Shown piece after piece: positions 1 to 8,848 of a stretch of 64,000 nucleotides of DNA. The DNA comes from Phycisphaerae bacterium (GTDB lineage: Bacteria; Planctomycetota; Phycisphaerae; UBA1845), in assembly GCA_029260015.1 (NCBI GenBank), contig JAJDEB010000043.1, positions 1-64,000 on the forward strand. Reading direction: 5' to 3'. Position numbers and translations under genes: made by a program. The number at the start of each line of letters is the position of its first letter. Positions within the stretch are counted from its first letter, which is position 1. The notes beneath the pieces are model-generated. The model did no database searches and had not been told where the DNA came from. It saw only the letters and a program-made list of their open reading frames with translations.

Positions 1-30
1 GCTGGCATTCTACCACTGAATTACGCCCGC
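1..30 (-). tRNA. tRNA-Gly, 5' portion only (cut by window edge)
   Basis: Read on the minus strand, these 30 bases start GCGGGCGTAATTCAGTGG and continue TAGAATGCCAGC. This is the acceptor 5' strand, D-arm and start of the anticodon stem of a bacterial tRNA-Gly. The anticodon lies beyond the window, so the GCC anticodon is an inference from the family. Confidence 0.85.
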
Positions 31-332
31 AACAGGTGAAATCACCTATATGCAAGCCATTATCGAGGGTTGCGCCATCTTGGTCAAGATCGAGGTCTGG
101 TCCATTTATGTATCCGACTTCGGTCTCATGTCAAAACGCGAAAATGAATCTGCCCGAGTATCGCAGGCCGCAGGATTTAAGGGAGGCTGGTTGCGTACCA
201 AAGGAATGCATCGCTTGAGAGCGACCGATCAGGATCAGTAAGCGGATGGCGGGTTGCATCAAACCGAAGTAGATCAGAGCGATTTCCAGAGGTAACCATT
301 ACCGTCAGCGATTTACCGCAAGAAGAATTCGC
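31..332. other. Intergenic, nothing recognised
   Basis: This stretch lies between the divergent tRNA-Gly and the VOC gene. It presumably carries the promoters of both, but no clean promoter or repeat was seen. Confidence 0.5.
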
Positions 333-698
333 ATGCGAGTGAGCTTTCCGATTATATTTGTGAGCGACATGAAGCGCTCGGTTTCGTTTTACCGCGATGT
401 GCTTGGATTGCCGCTGAAGTTTGAAACGCCTCACTGGACGGAGTTTGGTTTGGAGGCTACGACTTTGGCGATTCACCCAAGTGACGACGCCAATCCCGAA
501 AATGATGAGCATCCGCCTGCCGGGCGATGCCGCCCAGGTTTCGGTATTCCCGATATTGACGCGTTCCATAAGAGAATGCTCGAACACAACGGGCCATGCA
601 TTCAAGAGCCAAAGGATGTATTCGGCGCACGAATCGCCCAGTACGCCGACCCCGATGGTTTGGTGTTCTCGATCGGCGAAGAAAAGCACGGCGGCTGA
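333..698 (+). CDS. VOC-family (glyoxalase/bleomycin-resistance-like) protein
   Basis: The 121-residue protein has the layout of one vicinal-oxygen-chelate domain. It opens with FPIIFVSDMKRSVSFYRDVL, the classic first beta-alpha unit, then has WTEFG and LAIHP strands, and ends with AQYADPDGLVFSIGE, the typical last metal-site strand with a Glu. The length suits a single VOC module, which works as a dimer. The start ATG follows AAGAAG. Members may be glyoxalases, dioxygenases or antibiotic-binding proteins, and the substrate cannot be told from the sequence. It stands alone on the plus strand. Confidence 0.85.
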   Translation: MRVSFPIIFVSDMKRSVSFYRDVLGLPLKFETPHWTEFGLEATTLAIHPSDDANPENDEHPPAGRCRPGFGIPDIDAFHKRMLEHNGPCIQEPKDVFGARIAQYADPDGLVFSIGEEKHGG

Positions 699-828
699 CA
701 TGCGGTCGATCGATCGATATCCAGCACAACAAACACTTTGTAGTTTAATCGTTTCAAGCGGTTAGTTACAAAACAATAGGTGGCTGTCCCGCTTATCCCC
801 CGCTTATCCACAAGTATTTGCAGCGCGT

Positions 829-1473
829 TTAGGACTCATCAGCGTCATTCTCCACAAGGAAAACGTGTGGAACAAGGAGCTGTTGTGACAGGCCCTGTTG
901 CCGCCCTTGGTCAGTCACGACGTGGTCGACGCCAATCACTCGCATTGGGGCGCCTTTTTGTGGCGTCACGATTTCGCCAACACGCGGAACGGCAGGCGCA
1001 TACACAGCATGCATCTCTTTGTGAACATCTTCGGTGCAATCAATGAGTTCCATATAATGAAGCGACCCAAACCAATCTTGCTCGGGTGAACGGAGTTGGT
1101 CGAGACGACTAAAAGTTGAGCCTTTGCCCTTTACAATCTTATCGATTGCGGGACCAAATCGACCTTGCAGCCGACACAACTCCATGATGGTTGCTGCGTC
1201 CGCTTCGTCAACACCGTCGCGTTGGAATCGGTCCTTGATTGCCGTGCCATCGCTCGACTGCTTGTCATGGTCGACGTCTTCCAGCAGGTTTTCGACTTTG
1301 CGCTGCGTTTCCTCATCAATGCCAAACGACTCGTTTTCTTGTCTTATGACCGATTCAATACCGTGCATTAATCCAAAGATGCGCCCCGCAGAAACGCCTT
1401 CGCCGCCCGCCCATCGCTGGATTCGGAGAAGTTCCGCTAGAATAATGCGTAAAGGTACTTGTGATTCGTCCAT
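829..1473 (-). CDS. Conserved-looking hypothetical protein, 214 aa
   Basis: I do not recognise this protein. The chosen ATG (MDESQVPLRI) sits about 8 bases after AAGGA; the frame is open further upstream, but that part reads like noncoding sequence. The protein is acidic and mostly helical in character (LRIILAELLRIQRWAGG, ESVIRQENESFGIDEE), with no signal peptide or membrane segment. Its C-terminal third is richer in Val and Gly (VPRVGEIVTPQKG, MRVIGVDHVV), as in a small beta domain. It is convergent with the VOC gene and has no obvious operon partner. Confidence 0.65.
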   Translation of the reverse strand: MDESQVPLRIILAELLRIQRWAGGEGVSAGRIFGLMHGIESVIRQENESFGIDEETQRKVENLLEDVDHDKQSSDGTAIKDRFQRDGVDEADAATIMELCRLQGRFGPAIDKIVKGKGSTFSRLDQLRSPEQDWFGSLHYMELIDCTEDVHKEMHAVYAPAVPRVGEIVTPQKGAPMRVIGVDHVVTDQGRQQGLSQQLLVPHVFLVENDADES

Positions 1474-1782
1474 AGTGAGTCCTTCTAGTAGGACTGTGTA
1501 AGTTTGCTGACAAACAGTTGGTGGCCGAAAACCATTTAGTCGGCTCCGCAAAGGATGCGAGGCATCGCTGGACTGGTCGTACCAAATGCCTTCTTGCTTT
1601 GTTGCCAAAGGCCCCTACAGCCGCCCCTTCTTGAAGGACTTGCGGACAGGGCAGCGAATTGGCACGACGTGTCATGCCCGTGCACAATTATACACCGAAT
1701 CCATCGGAGTATGTGAGACCTAGTAGCAAGACGCAAAGCGAGTTCAACTTGCGCCGCACTCCTTTAGCTCTAATGAATTGCC

Positions 1783-1977
1783 GGGTGGCCCACCTCCTTG
1801 GAGGTGGGGGAGCTGATGATCTGCGCCGTTCAACTCCTTATCACTTTAACAGCCATCGCGCGCCCTCGCCAAGAAATCACGAACAAATGGCAAGTGACGA
1901 CATTTGTCACCAAGAGTACGATGCGCCGTATTGACGCTTATCATCGACTCCCCCATGTTTGAAAACATGGGCCACCC
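1783..1977 (-). repeat. Hairpin-ended repeat of about 190 bp, copy 1 (inverted)
   Basis: This is one of three related elements in the window, with 5844-6032 and 8849-9037 in the opposite orientation. Each end carries GGGTGGCCCA followed by a small hairpin and GGGGGAG.CGATGAT, and the two ends are inverted relative to each other. Interiors are partly conserved: ACTCTTGGTGAC / CTCTTGGAGACG and TTGTTCGTGATTTC / TTGCTTGTGATTTC match between copies 1 and 3. There is no coding sequence inside. Confidence 0.75.
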
Positions 1978-1997
1978 TTTGCTTGCTTTGTTGCAAT

Positions 1998-2040
1998 AAA
2001 AAAAAAGAACGATGAGTGGGGGTTGCCCGCTCATCGTTCT
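1998..2040 (-). terminator. Rho-independent terminator of rho
   Basis: On the minus strand an 11-bp perfect stem (AGAACGATGAG ... CTCATCGTTCT) with a 13-base loop is followed by a run of at least eight T. It lies 48 bases past the stop of rho. Confidence 0.93.
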
Positions 2041-2087
2041 GTGTCGCTCTTTGGTTGTCTGTGTGTCGGCGTTTGCCGGTTCACTTA

Positions 2088-3602
2088 TTAAGCCAGATTC
2101 ATCGTCATCAGGAACTCGGCGTTGGTTCGCGATTTGCTTAGTCTGGTTCGCAGTAGTTCTATTGCTTCTACCGGGTTCATGTCGCTTAGGACTCGGCGTA
2201 GGCGGTAGACCAGTTCCAATTCTTTGGGGTCTAGTAGCAGTTCTTCTTTTCTGGTTCCGCTGGCTGCGACGTCGATTGCTGGCCAGACTCGTTTGTCTAC
2301 CAGGCGACGGTCTAGGTGCAGTTCGGCGTTACCTGTTCCTTTGAACTCTTCGAAGATGACTTCGTCCATCTTGCTGCCGGTGTCTACCAGTGCGGTTCCG
2401 ATGATCGTTAGTGAGCCACCTTCTTCGATGTTACGAGCCGCTCCGAAGAAACGTTTCGGTTTTTGCAATGCGTTGGCATCGACACCACCGGACAGGATCT
2501 TTCCGGAGTGGGGTATCTCAGTGTTGTGGGCGCGGGCTAGTCGCGTGATCGAGTCGAGCAGGATGACTACGTCGCGGCCATACTCTACGAGGCGGCGGGC
2601 TTTTTCGATGACCATCTCTGCCACCTGTACGTGACGCGATGCCGGCTCGTCGAAGGTTGAGCTTACGACTTCGGCTGGCGTGTTGCGCTGGGTGTCGGTG
2701 ACTTCTTCCGGGCGTTCGTCGATCAGCAAAATGATGACGTACGCTTCGGGGTGGTTCTTGGAAATGGCGCAGGCCATCTTCTGCAAGAGGACGGTCTTAC
2801 CGGTACGCGGCGGCGCGACGATGAGCATACGTTGACCCATACCGATGGGCGCAACGAGATCGACGATGCGCATGGCCACTTCGTCCGAAGTCGTCTCGAG
2901 GATCAGCCGCTTTTCCGGATGCAGTGCGGTAAGGTCTTCGAAGTTGGTGCGATCAGTGACTTCATCCGGATCGGCGAAGTTGATCGCTTCGACACGCAAT
3001 AGCGCGAAGTAGCGCTCAGACTCCTTGGGCGGTCTGATTTGTCCTGCAACCGTGTGGCCCGTGCGCAATCCGAAGCGGCGGATCTGTGAGGGGCTGACGT
3101 AAATGTCGTCAGGGCAGGGCAGATAGTTGTATTCGGGGCTACGCAGGAAGCCGAATCCATCGGGCAGGATTTCAAGGACACCTTCACCGAACATCATGCC
3201 TGTCTGGTGGATGCGTTGCTTGAGGATTCTGAAGATCAGATCTTGTTTTTTAAGACCGCTGTGTTCTTCCAGGCCTTCACCGCGTGCGACTTCGTGCAGT
3301 TCCGTCACCGTCATTTTCTGCAATTCGGTGATGTGGACGCTGCCGCGTTTGACCTCTTCGTATTTGGCATGGGTTTCCGGATCGGCTGGTGTGGCGTCGT
3401 CACCATTGGCTGGCGGCGCGTTCTTTACGGCATCCGGTTCAGCTTCAGCGACGGCGGTGCTGGCGCGCGAAGTTGGCCGCGGCTTCGATGGCGAAGGGCT
3501 CTTCCTTTTCGGAGCTGATTTTGATGAAGAGGGTTTTGACGAAGAGCTCTTGGAACTCGACTTGGACGAACTGCTGCGTGAGCGGCCGGTGTTACCTGCC
3601 AT
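2088..3602 (-). CDS. rho: Transcription termination factor Rho
   Basis: Rho is a hexameric RNA-dependent ATPase/helicase that ends transcription. The domain order is a Ser/Lys/Pro-rich low-complexity extension (residues 1-80), a Rho_N SAP-like domain (about 92-130, LQKMTVTELHEVARGEG), an RNA-binding OB/cold-shock domain (140-207, LPDGFGFLRS) and the RecA-like ATPase. Walker A is APPRTGKT (263-270), followed by LLIDERPEEVTD with the catalytic Glu. The GGVDANALQKPKRFFGAARN stretch holds the Q/R-loop region. At 504 aa it is longer than the 419 aa of E. coli Rho because of the N-terminal tail, as in other planctomycete and high-GC Rho proteins. A strong intrinsic terminator follows the gene. Confidence 0.98.
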   Translation of the reverse strand: MAGNTGRSRSSSSKSSSKSSSSKPSSSKSAPKRKSPSPSKPRPTSRASTAVAEAEPDAVKNAPPANGDDATPADPETHAKYEEVKRGSVHITELQKMTVTELHEVARGEGLEEHSGLKKQDLIFRILKQRIHQTGMMFGEGVLEILPDGFGFLRSPEYNYLPCPDDIYVSPSQIRRFGLRTGHTVAGQIRPPKESERYFALLRVEAINFADPDEVTDRTNFEDLTALHPEKRLILETTSDEVAMRIVDLVAPIGMGQRMLIVAPPRTGKTVLLQKMACAISKNHPEAYVIILLIDERPEEVTDTQRNTPAEVVSSTFDEPASRHVQVAEMVIEKARRLVEYGRDVVILLDSITRLARAHNTEIPHSGKILSGGVDANALQKPKRFFGAARNIEEGGSLTIIGTALVDTGSKMDEVIFEEFKGTGNAELHLDRRLVDKRVWPAIDVAASGTRKEELLLDPKELELVYRLRRVLSDMNPVEAIELLRTRLSKSRTNAEFLMTMNLA

Positions 3603-3952
3603 CGGAATTAAACCTCCAAAGGGGTCGATTAAAGACTGAGTTTTGCATTAGTGACATATGGGCTGAAGCACTTTGTTAGCCGGCGAATGCGCATTTGACC
3701 ATTCAACGATGCGCGGTTGCACGGAATTCATCAGTATTATTTGAAGTGAATTGAGCGATCTGAATCATTCGTCGATTCTGATACACCCGTTGGTCTTGAG
3801 GGAGCTGCCACCTGGGGGTGGCGTCGTTCCTGTTACTCTTATCTTGTACTATCCAAACGCGGTAATTGCAATGGCCCGTTTCATCTAAACGCTGCCAGAA
3901 CCGCCAAACACTGCCAGAACCGCCCACCGGAATATTCGCCTAAGAACAATAA
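3603..3952. other. Intergenic upstream of rho, with a short direct repeat
   Basis: The region presumably holds the rho promoter and leader. CTGCCAGAACCGCC occurs twice (3892-3905 and 3911-3924). No gene was found. Confidence 0.5.
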
Positions 3953-4621
3953 TCAATCGGTTGACGACAGGCCTGTTTCAATGGAATGCAGAATGTCATC
4001 AACAGAGGAGCGTAGTTCATCGAGGTCCGACGAATTGTTTGCTATTACATGATCGGCTCTACCACGCTTCTTGTCCAGCGCAAACTGCGATTTTTCTCGT
4101 TGACGCCACTGATCCTCTGACCAACCGCGATATTTCTTGACCCGCGAAAGGCGGGTTTCGTCGTCTGCATCCACGAAAACGACGGCATCGCAGCCAGCGT
4201 CCAGACCGGCTTCCAAAAGCAGCGGGCTGTCGAGAATGATGGCGCGAATAGCAGGGTCGGCGCGGAATTCGGCAGCACGTCTTTCGCTTTCGGCTGAAAT
4301 TCGAGGGTGCAAATAGGCTTCAAGCCGCTTTCGCTGATCGGGGTCGTCGAAGACGACAGAAGCGATGGCTTTGCGATCGAGCTGGCCCGTTTCTTTGAGG
4401 ATTTTGTCACCCCACCAGGACACCAATTCTGAGATGACTTCGGGGCTGGCGAGTTGTTGGCGATTGAATTCATCCGAATCAATCACCCCACAGCCAGCAT
4501 CTTCAAACGCCCGGGCGACGGTGGATTTTCCCGAACCGATTCCGCCGGTCAGCCCGATGACGGGTTTGTCGGTGACTGGTTTGCGATTGGTTGGATTGGA
4601 TTTGGTCGGCGAATTGGGCAA
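3953..4621 (-). CDS. coaE: Dephospho-CoA kinase
   Basis: CoaE carries out the last step of coenzyme A synthesis, phosphorylating the ribose 3'-OH of dephospho-CoA with ATP. The P-loop GLTGGIGSGKST and the following GVIDSDEFNRQ are diagnostic, as are LDRKAIASVVF, HPRISAE and the lid-like region RVKKYRGWSEDQWRQRE. I chose a TTG start at 4621 because AGGAG lies about 10 bases upstream and it gives a 222-residue protein with the P-loop near residue 23, close to the family norm. An open frame continues to a GTG at 4756, which would add 45 residues of unlikely sequence. The gene is divergent from the DUF368 gene. Confidence 0.93.
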   Translation of the reverse strand: MPNSPTKSNPTNRKPVTDKPVIGLTGGIGSGKSTVARAFEDAGCGVIDSDEFNRQQLASPEVISELVSWWGDKILKETGQLDRKAIASVVFDDPDQRKRLEAYLHPRISAESERRAAEFRADPAIRAIILDSPLLLEAGLDAGCDAVVFVDADDETRLSRVKKYRGWSEDQWRQREKSQFALDKKRGRADHVIANNSSDLDELRSSVDDILHSIETGLSSTD

Positions 4622-4811
4622 TCGATCTTGTACTCCTGAACTTGGGTTTGTGGGTGCAGGATTATACCGCGCTTCGTCGCGATTGCCCCCGCGGAATTGA
4701 AAGGAATCCGACGCGCACTCGACGCGGCAGCGTGGAATCGATACAAGGTTGGCCACCCCCTCAAGCGATAACGGATGAAAGACAAAGGGGCTGACTACTC
4801 AGGAGTTTCAA

Positions 4812-5843
4812 GTGCCGGATACAACAGAAGAACAACGGTCGATCATGTCGGTGGGTTGGGGATGTTTGGTAGCGGTTGGCGGCGTGCTGATGGGCATCGC
4901 GAATCTGATCCCCGGTGTTTCCGGTGGGACGATGATATTGGCCGTCGGGATTTACGAGGAATTCATTGAGTCGGTGGCTGAGATCAGTTCGCTGCGATTT
5001 TCGTGGCGGCGCGTTGTATTCCTGGCGCTCGTGATGGGTTTCGCCGGAACCGCAATCTTCTTGCTCTCGGGGGCCATTCTGTCGTTGCTTCTTTGGCACG
5101 CACCGATCATGTTCGCATTGTTCATCGGGCTGACGCTGGGCGGTGCCCCGCTGCTCATCAAGATGATCGGCAATGCCACGCCGGCTTCGATCGCTGGAAC
5201 GATTGCCGGTATCGCATTGATGGCCGGCATCGCGCTCGCCAAGGACCATGTGGCGATGCCGCGCAACCCGGCGATGGATGTCGTGTCGGGCGTGGTGGGT
5301 TCAACGACGATGGTGCTGCCAGGTATCAGCGGTTCGTACATGCTGCTGATTCTGGATCAATACGATCGCGTCATCGGCGCGGTGGCTGACCTGAAGGACC
5401 GAAACTTCAAAGCGCTGCGCATCATTGCACCGGTAGGGATAGGCGCGGTCATCGGAATCGTCGGGCTTTCCAATCTGCTCAAGTATCTACTGAGTAAGCG
5501 AAAGGATGCGACGTTAGGGGTGCTGTTGGGGATGCTATTGGGTTCGGTCCTGGGATTGTGGCCGTTCGACAAAACCCCACCGCTTAAAGCGCTCGAGCGC
5601 TGCACCGAAGTACAACTAATAGAGTTCGCCGACGTCGTCGGAATCGAAGGTGCAGCCGATCAAGTCGGCATCGACGCCCGGGCCGATCACATCGTCAAAC
5701 AGTGGAAAGCGCGCAAGAACACAGATTTGAATTCCAAGAACATAGCACTCGCGTCGCTAATGCTAGTAGCTGGTTTCGTCTGCACGCTGCTGCTGGGGCG
5801 ATTGGATAAGAGCAAGAATGAAATGGAAGCGCACGATCCGTAA
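4812..5843 (+). CDS. DUF368 membrane protein (PopT-like undecaprenyl-phosphate transporter)
   Basis: The 343-residue polytopic inner-membrane protein opens with the DUF368 signature (ANLIPGVSGGTMILAVGIYE) and repeats a related motif near the middle (TTMVLPGISGSYMLLIL), consistent with inverted-repeat architecture. DUF368 proteins such as PopT have been shown to return undecaprenyl phosphate across the membrane for reuse in envelope synthesis; assigning that role here is by family. The start is GTG with AGGAG 7 bases upstream. A non-membrane insert of about 60 residues (ALERCTEVQLIEFADVVGIE) precedes the last membrane helix. A repeat element follows the stop at once, and a scrap of a second copy of the 3' end lies beyond it. 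Confidence 0.9.
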   Translation: MPDTTEEQRSIMSVGWGCLVAVGGVLMGIANLIPGVSGGTMILAVGIYEEFIESVAEISSLRFSWRRVVFLALVMGFAGTAIFLLSGAILSLLLWHAPIMFALFIGLTLGGAPLLIKMIGNATPASIAGTIAGIALMAGIALAKDHVAMPRNPAMDVVSGVVGSTTMVLPGISGSYMLLILDQYDRVIGAVADLKDRNFKALRIIAPVGIGAVIGIVGLSNLLKYLLSKRKDATLGVLLGMLLGSVLGLWPFDKTPPLKALERCTEVQLIEFADVVGIEGAADQVGIDARADHIVKQWKARKNTDLNSKNIALASLMLVAGFVCTLLLGRLDKSKNEMEAHDP

Positions 5844-6032
5844 GGGTGGCCCATGTTTTCAAACATGGGGGAGCCGATGATGGGTTTCGAAGCACCGTAT
5901 TGTATTTCTGCAATCGCAAGCTACCGATCGTAAATTGCTAATGTCTTCACCACGAAAAATGTCCGGTGAAATGCCGGAGGTCGAAAGTCGATGATCATCG
6001 CTTCCCCCATCTCAGGATGAGACGGGCCACCC
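5844..6032 (+). repeat. Hairpin-ended repeat of about 190 bp, copy 2
   Basis: The element starts one base after the DUF368 stop codon with GGGTGGCCCATGTTTTCAAA, a hairpin, and GGGGGAGCCGATGATG. It ends with the inverted counterpart GATCATCGCTTCCCCCAT...GGGCCACCC. See copies at 1783-1977 and 8849-9037. Confidence 0.8.
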
Positions 6033-6033
6033 G

Positions 6034-6108
6034 GTCGGGTTGGCATCGCTGATGCTGGTCGTCGGATTTGTATGTACGCTGATGTTGGGGCGACTCGATA
6101 AGAACTAG
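6034..6108 (+). pseudogene. Fragment of a second DUF368 gene (C-terminal 24 codons)
   Basis: This reads VGLASLMLVVGFVCTLMLGR then LDKN and stop. The intact gene upstream ends ASLMLVAGFVCTLLLGRLDK, so nearly every residue matches while many third bases differ. It begins immediately after repeat copy 2. It is therefore the tail of a diverged duplicate whose body has been lost. Confidence 0.85.
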
Positions 6109-6611
6109 AGATGAAGTGTGTGTCCGCCGAATTCTATCCTACCAAAAGATCGTTGAGTCATTGCGCTTGTCCAGTCGCTCAAAATACAAACTCTGAATCA
6201 TCTTCTTAATCCTTCGTGGACATCTGCCAACAGTTCCTCAAAGCGGTCATTGGGGAATTAGCCTGCGGTATGTCTTGCATGTACTCCCGCTTAAGGTGTG
6301 TTCCTCACTTCAAAGAGTCGTGGATCTCTTAGGACGATTTCGAGTCATCAAGATGAATCAAAACTAGTGCGCCGAATCGTACTTGAATCGATGCAACTGA
6401 GTATGCTAAGTTCCATTCAGGCCGGTCCATAGTAGTCAATTCTGCCATCAGAAATAGAGATGTAGTTCGGCGCAGAACTGAGTTTGGCATCCGGCTCGGA
6501 CAGGCAGTGTGTATGCGTGACCGCTTGGCCAAGCTGCCGGTTTGGTGTGTGCGGTTGGTTTTCTTGACCCCATGTTCTTGGAAAGGCTAAACTTATGAAG
6601 ATGACTCCGAT
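6109..6611. other. Intergenic, about 500 bp, nothing recognised
   Basis: No open frame with coding character and no clear structure was found. A reverse-strand stretch near 6150-6260 (NDRFEELLADVHEGLRR) reads protein-like but is broken by stops, so it may be a gene remnant. Confidence 0.4.
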
Positions 6612-7799
6612 TTGATTTCAATGATGTGTGGCGGCGTCGCGCTGGCCGACGGTTTGATTGAGGTCCAGAGCTCACGATTCAGCCGAAGCGAAAAAGAAAG
6701 CTGGGCAAAGCTCAAGTTGCTCGACCATGTCGTGTTCGAGGGTGTCGATTCAAATCCTGATGTTCAAGCGACGCCGGCGTACTTATTTGGGCGGTCCGAT
6801 GCAGAATGGGCTGAGGCAGATTTTCTCATTGCAGAGCAGGATAAGTCACTTGGCGAAAATGCGTATAAGATATACTGGGACAATGTTCAGACGGCCGAGG
6901 CACGACTCGTCGAGAATGCTTTGGATCACGTTCTCGTCAATGCCGATAGTGAATCGAAATTCGATGCGGTTTCTTATCGCGACGAAGTCTCCAATGACTC
7001 ACTTGGAGTCGAATTGGTTGGGTCGATTCCATCCGGCGTGTTGGTCAGAGAGGATGGTGCAGAACTCAGTGAGCGAATCGTATGGTTCCTGTCACCAAAC
7101 AGCGGTGCAGACGAGTTTGTCGTAGCCAGTATCAAGGAACTTTCACTTTCGTTTGAACTCACCCGCGACGGCGTCAGTGCAACAGCCCCGGTGACTCAAA
7201 CGTTTATTCATCCCATCATATATGTTATGGGCGACAGCGCAAACGGAATCACCGGAGAAAATGTGGCCCAAGCGCATGCGGAACTCCTAACGATGACGGG
7301 TGTCTTTAGCGATGCAACGCCCGTTGGCGACGGAGTAGCTCAAAGCAGTTCGGGCAACGACGACGGCGGTGATGATGACGAAGCCACAGCGTGTAACCTG
7401 CAGCACGGTCTTGAATGGGATCAGGCAATGGGAGAATTCGAAAGTGCGTCGTCGGATTGCGAGATCGATCTCGCCTCAAATAGCAAGAGCACGCGTCATT
7501 CAGCGTATGGTTGTTGTGCTGGCGGTGCTGGAGTTGGTGGTACGATAGGGGCTGGCGTGGGTAGCGGGGCAGGCGGTATAGGGGCGATTCCGGGAGCAGG
7601 TGTCGGAGCAGCCACCGGGTGTGTAGTCGGCCTTATTGTTTGTTGGATTCCGGGAGTCGGAGACGACATAACAATGTATGACCAGTGCAAACAGGCCGCG
7701 CATCGGGATTTTCTGAATGAATTAGGAAACGCCAGAACTCGGCGTGAAATATGCTGTATCGGAATCGAGGACTGTCTCCCGCTTGGAGTGCTTCCATAA
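6612..7799 (+). CDS. Exported hypothetical protein with glycine-zipper region
   Basis: I do not recognise this protein (395 aa). The N-terminus (MCGGVALADG) looks like the end of a signal peptide, but its charged part is missing. An ATG-AAG start with a good hydrophobic context at 6595 is in another frame and hits TGA at 6613, so either the start is TTG 6612 / ATG 6621 or one base was lost. The middle is acidic (SSGNDDGGDDDEATAC). Residues near 300-350 form a Gly/Ala-rich membrane-like block (GGAGVGGTIGAGVGSGAGG) of glycine-zipper type, flanked by Cys pairs (GCCAGG, EICCIG). The stop overlaps the next start (TAATG), so the two are probably co-translated. Confidence 0.6.
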   Translation: MISMMCGGVALADGLIEVQSSRFSRSEKESWAKLKLLDHVVFEGVDSNPDVQATPAYLFGRSDAEWAEADFLIAEQDKSLGENAYKIYWDNVQTAEARLVENALDHVLVNADSESKFDAVSYRDEVSNDSLGVELVGSIPSGVLVREDGAELSERIVWFLSPNSGADEFVVASIKELSLSFELTRDGVSATAPVTQTFIHPIIYVMGDSANGITGENVAQAHAELLTMTGVFSDATPVGDGVAQSSSGNDDGGDDDEATACNLQHGLEWDQAMGEFESASSDCEIDLASNSKSTRHSAYGCCAGGAGVGGTIGAGVGSGAGGIGAIPGAGVGAATGCVVGLIVCWIPGVGDDITMYDQCKQAAHRDFLNELGNARTRREICCIGIEDCLPLGVLP

Positions 7800-8209
7800 T
7801 GACGCGGCGCATGTGTTCAGGATCCGAGCGACATGGAGACTGGGCGTGGACAATGTCGCTACGAACGTTTTTTCGTTATTTATATCCATGGAGTGCAGGT
7901 AATTTCTTACTCTTTGTCGCCTGTAGATTTAAGTGGCTGAATTTAGAGTGGATGTCACTCAATGCATATACTGCACTTATTTCTGTACCTTTTTTCGTGC
8001 CGTGGATTGTGTATCGGCTTGGCCCCGTGCGCCGCATGCGAAAGCGTTCGTTGCGGGAGAAATTCTGCATGTATTGTGGCTACTCTCACAAGGGGCTTGA
8101 AGCGAGCAAGGGATCACGCTGTCCCGAGTGCGGGGAGAGTATTGAAGAATCGCTCAGGCTCCTCGAAGAATATCGCAGCGCCGGTTGGTTTTATCGGCAA
8201 CTCTACTGA
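7799..8209 (+). CDS. Membrane protein with C-terminal zinc ribbon (paralog 1)
   Basis: The 136-residue protein has a hydrophobic segment (NAYTALISVPFFVPWIVY), then YRLGPVRRMRKR, then a four-Cys zinc ribbon (CMYCGY ... RCPECGESIEESL), and an aromatic tail (SAGWFYRQLY). The start ATG overlaps the stop of the upstream gene. The next gene (8344-8772) is a paralog with the same order: helix, Y-R-L-G-P-V-R-R, CxxC...CPECG, ExYR. No function is known to me. The ribbon is probably cytoplasmic, given the preceding positive cluster. Confidence 0.7.
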   Translation: MTRRMCSGSERHGDWAWTMSLRTFFRYLYPWSAGNFLLFVACRFKWLNLEWMSLNAYTALISVPFFVPWIVYRLGPVRRMRKRSLREKFCMYCGYSHKGLEASKGSRCPECGESIEESLRLLEEYRSAGWFYRQLY

Positions 8210-8256
8210 CTACAAATGACCGCCGTCCAATTGGCGACACAAACCTTCATACCTTC

Positions 8257-8287
8257 GCGGCGGATGGCTACAAAGTCCATCCGCCGC
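8257..8287. terminator. Strong hairpin between the two zinc-ribbon genes
   Basis: GCGGCGGATGG and CCATCCGCCGC form a perfect 11-bp stem with a 9-base loop. There is no T-run, so it may act as a transcript stabiliser or Rho-type end. A similar hairpin (8783-8809, one wobble) follows the second gene. Confidence 0.5.
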
Positions 8288-8343
8288 ATCAGTAATGAGG
8301 TTCTGCGACACGGCGCTACGTTACTGGGGAATGGCCCTTTTTT

Positions 8344-8772
8344 ATGTGCGCGGAATTGTTTGCGAAGCCGGGCGTGTTCAAGAATATCTTTGCGGATCAA
8401 GGCGCCTCTATGCCTTCAATGGTCTACAAACGTAGTGGTGCTTCGCGATTGGTGTTGCCATACATTTTCGCCTACTTGGTCATGTTTGGCTTATACATGA
8501 CGCTGGAGCGATTGGGTTGGTTCTCGAATGCTGTGGGAGGGATTTTGGGCTTGTTTCTCCTATTTGCTACTTATTTAGCATACCGATTGGGGCCAGTCCG
8601 TCGCTTTCGTCGAAGATTAGCAGTAGAAAACTTTTGCATGTTTTGTTGGTATTCCCTTGAAGGTCATGACAAAGAGGGGGCTTGTCCAGAATGCGGAAAC
8701 GAAATCGCAGAATCGCTTTGCATTCTTGAATGGTACAGGACTGCAAAGTGGTACAACTTCATCTTTCTTTGA
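8344..8772 (+). CDS. Membrane protein with C-terminal zinc ribbon (paralog 2)
   Basis: This 142-residue paralog of the preceding gene has two hydrophobic segments (LVLPYIFAYLVMFGLYMTL and VGGILGLFLLFATYLAY), then YRLGPVRRFRRR and a zinc ribbon CMFCWYSLEG...ACPECGNEIAESL, and ends in aromatic residues. Identity with paralog 1 is clear around the ribbon and poor in the membrane part. Starts at 8344 or 8410 are both possible, and neither has a good Shine-Dalgarno sequence. Confidence 0.7.
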   Translation: MCAELFAKPGVFKNIFADQGASMPSMVYKRSGASRLVLPYIFAYLVMFGLYMTLERLGWFSNAVGGILGLFLLFATYLAYRLGPVRRFRRRLAVENFCMFCWYSLEGHDKEGACPECGNEIAESLCILEWYRTAKWYNFIFL

Positions 8773-8782
8773 TTCAATTCGT

Positions 8783-8809
8783 GGCGGGTGGGCCCTTCGC
8801 CCATCCGCC
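8783..8809. terminator. Hairpin after the second zinc-ribbon gene
   Basis: GGCGGGTGGGC ... GCCCATCCGCC forms an 11-bp stem with one G-T wobble and a 5-base loop, 10 bases after the stop. It has no U-tract. Confidence 0.45.
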
Positions 8810-8848
8810 TTCTCATATCGATCTACTTCGCAACTGAGTTGAAAGACA

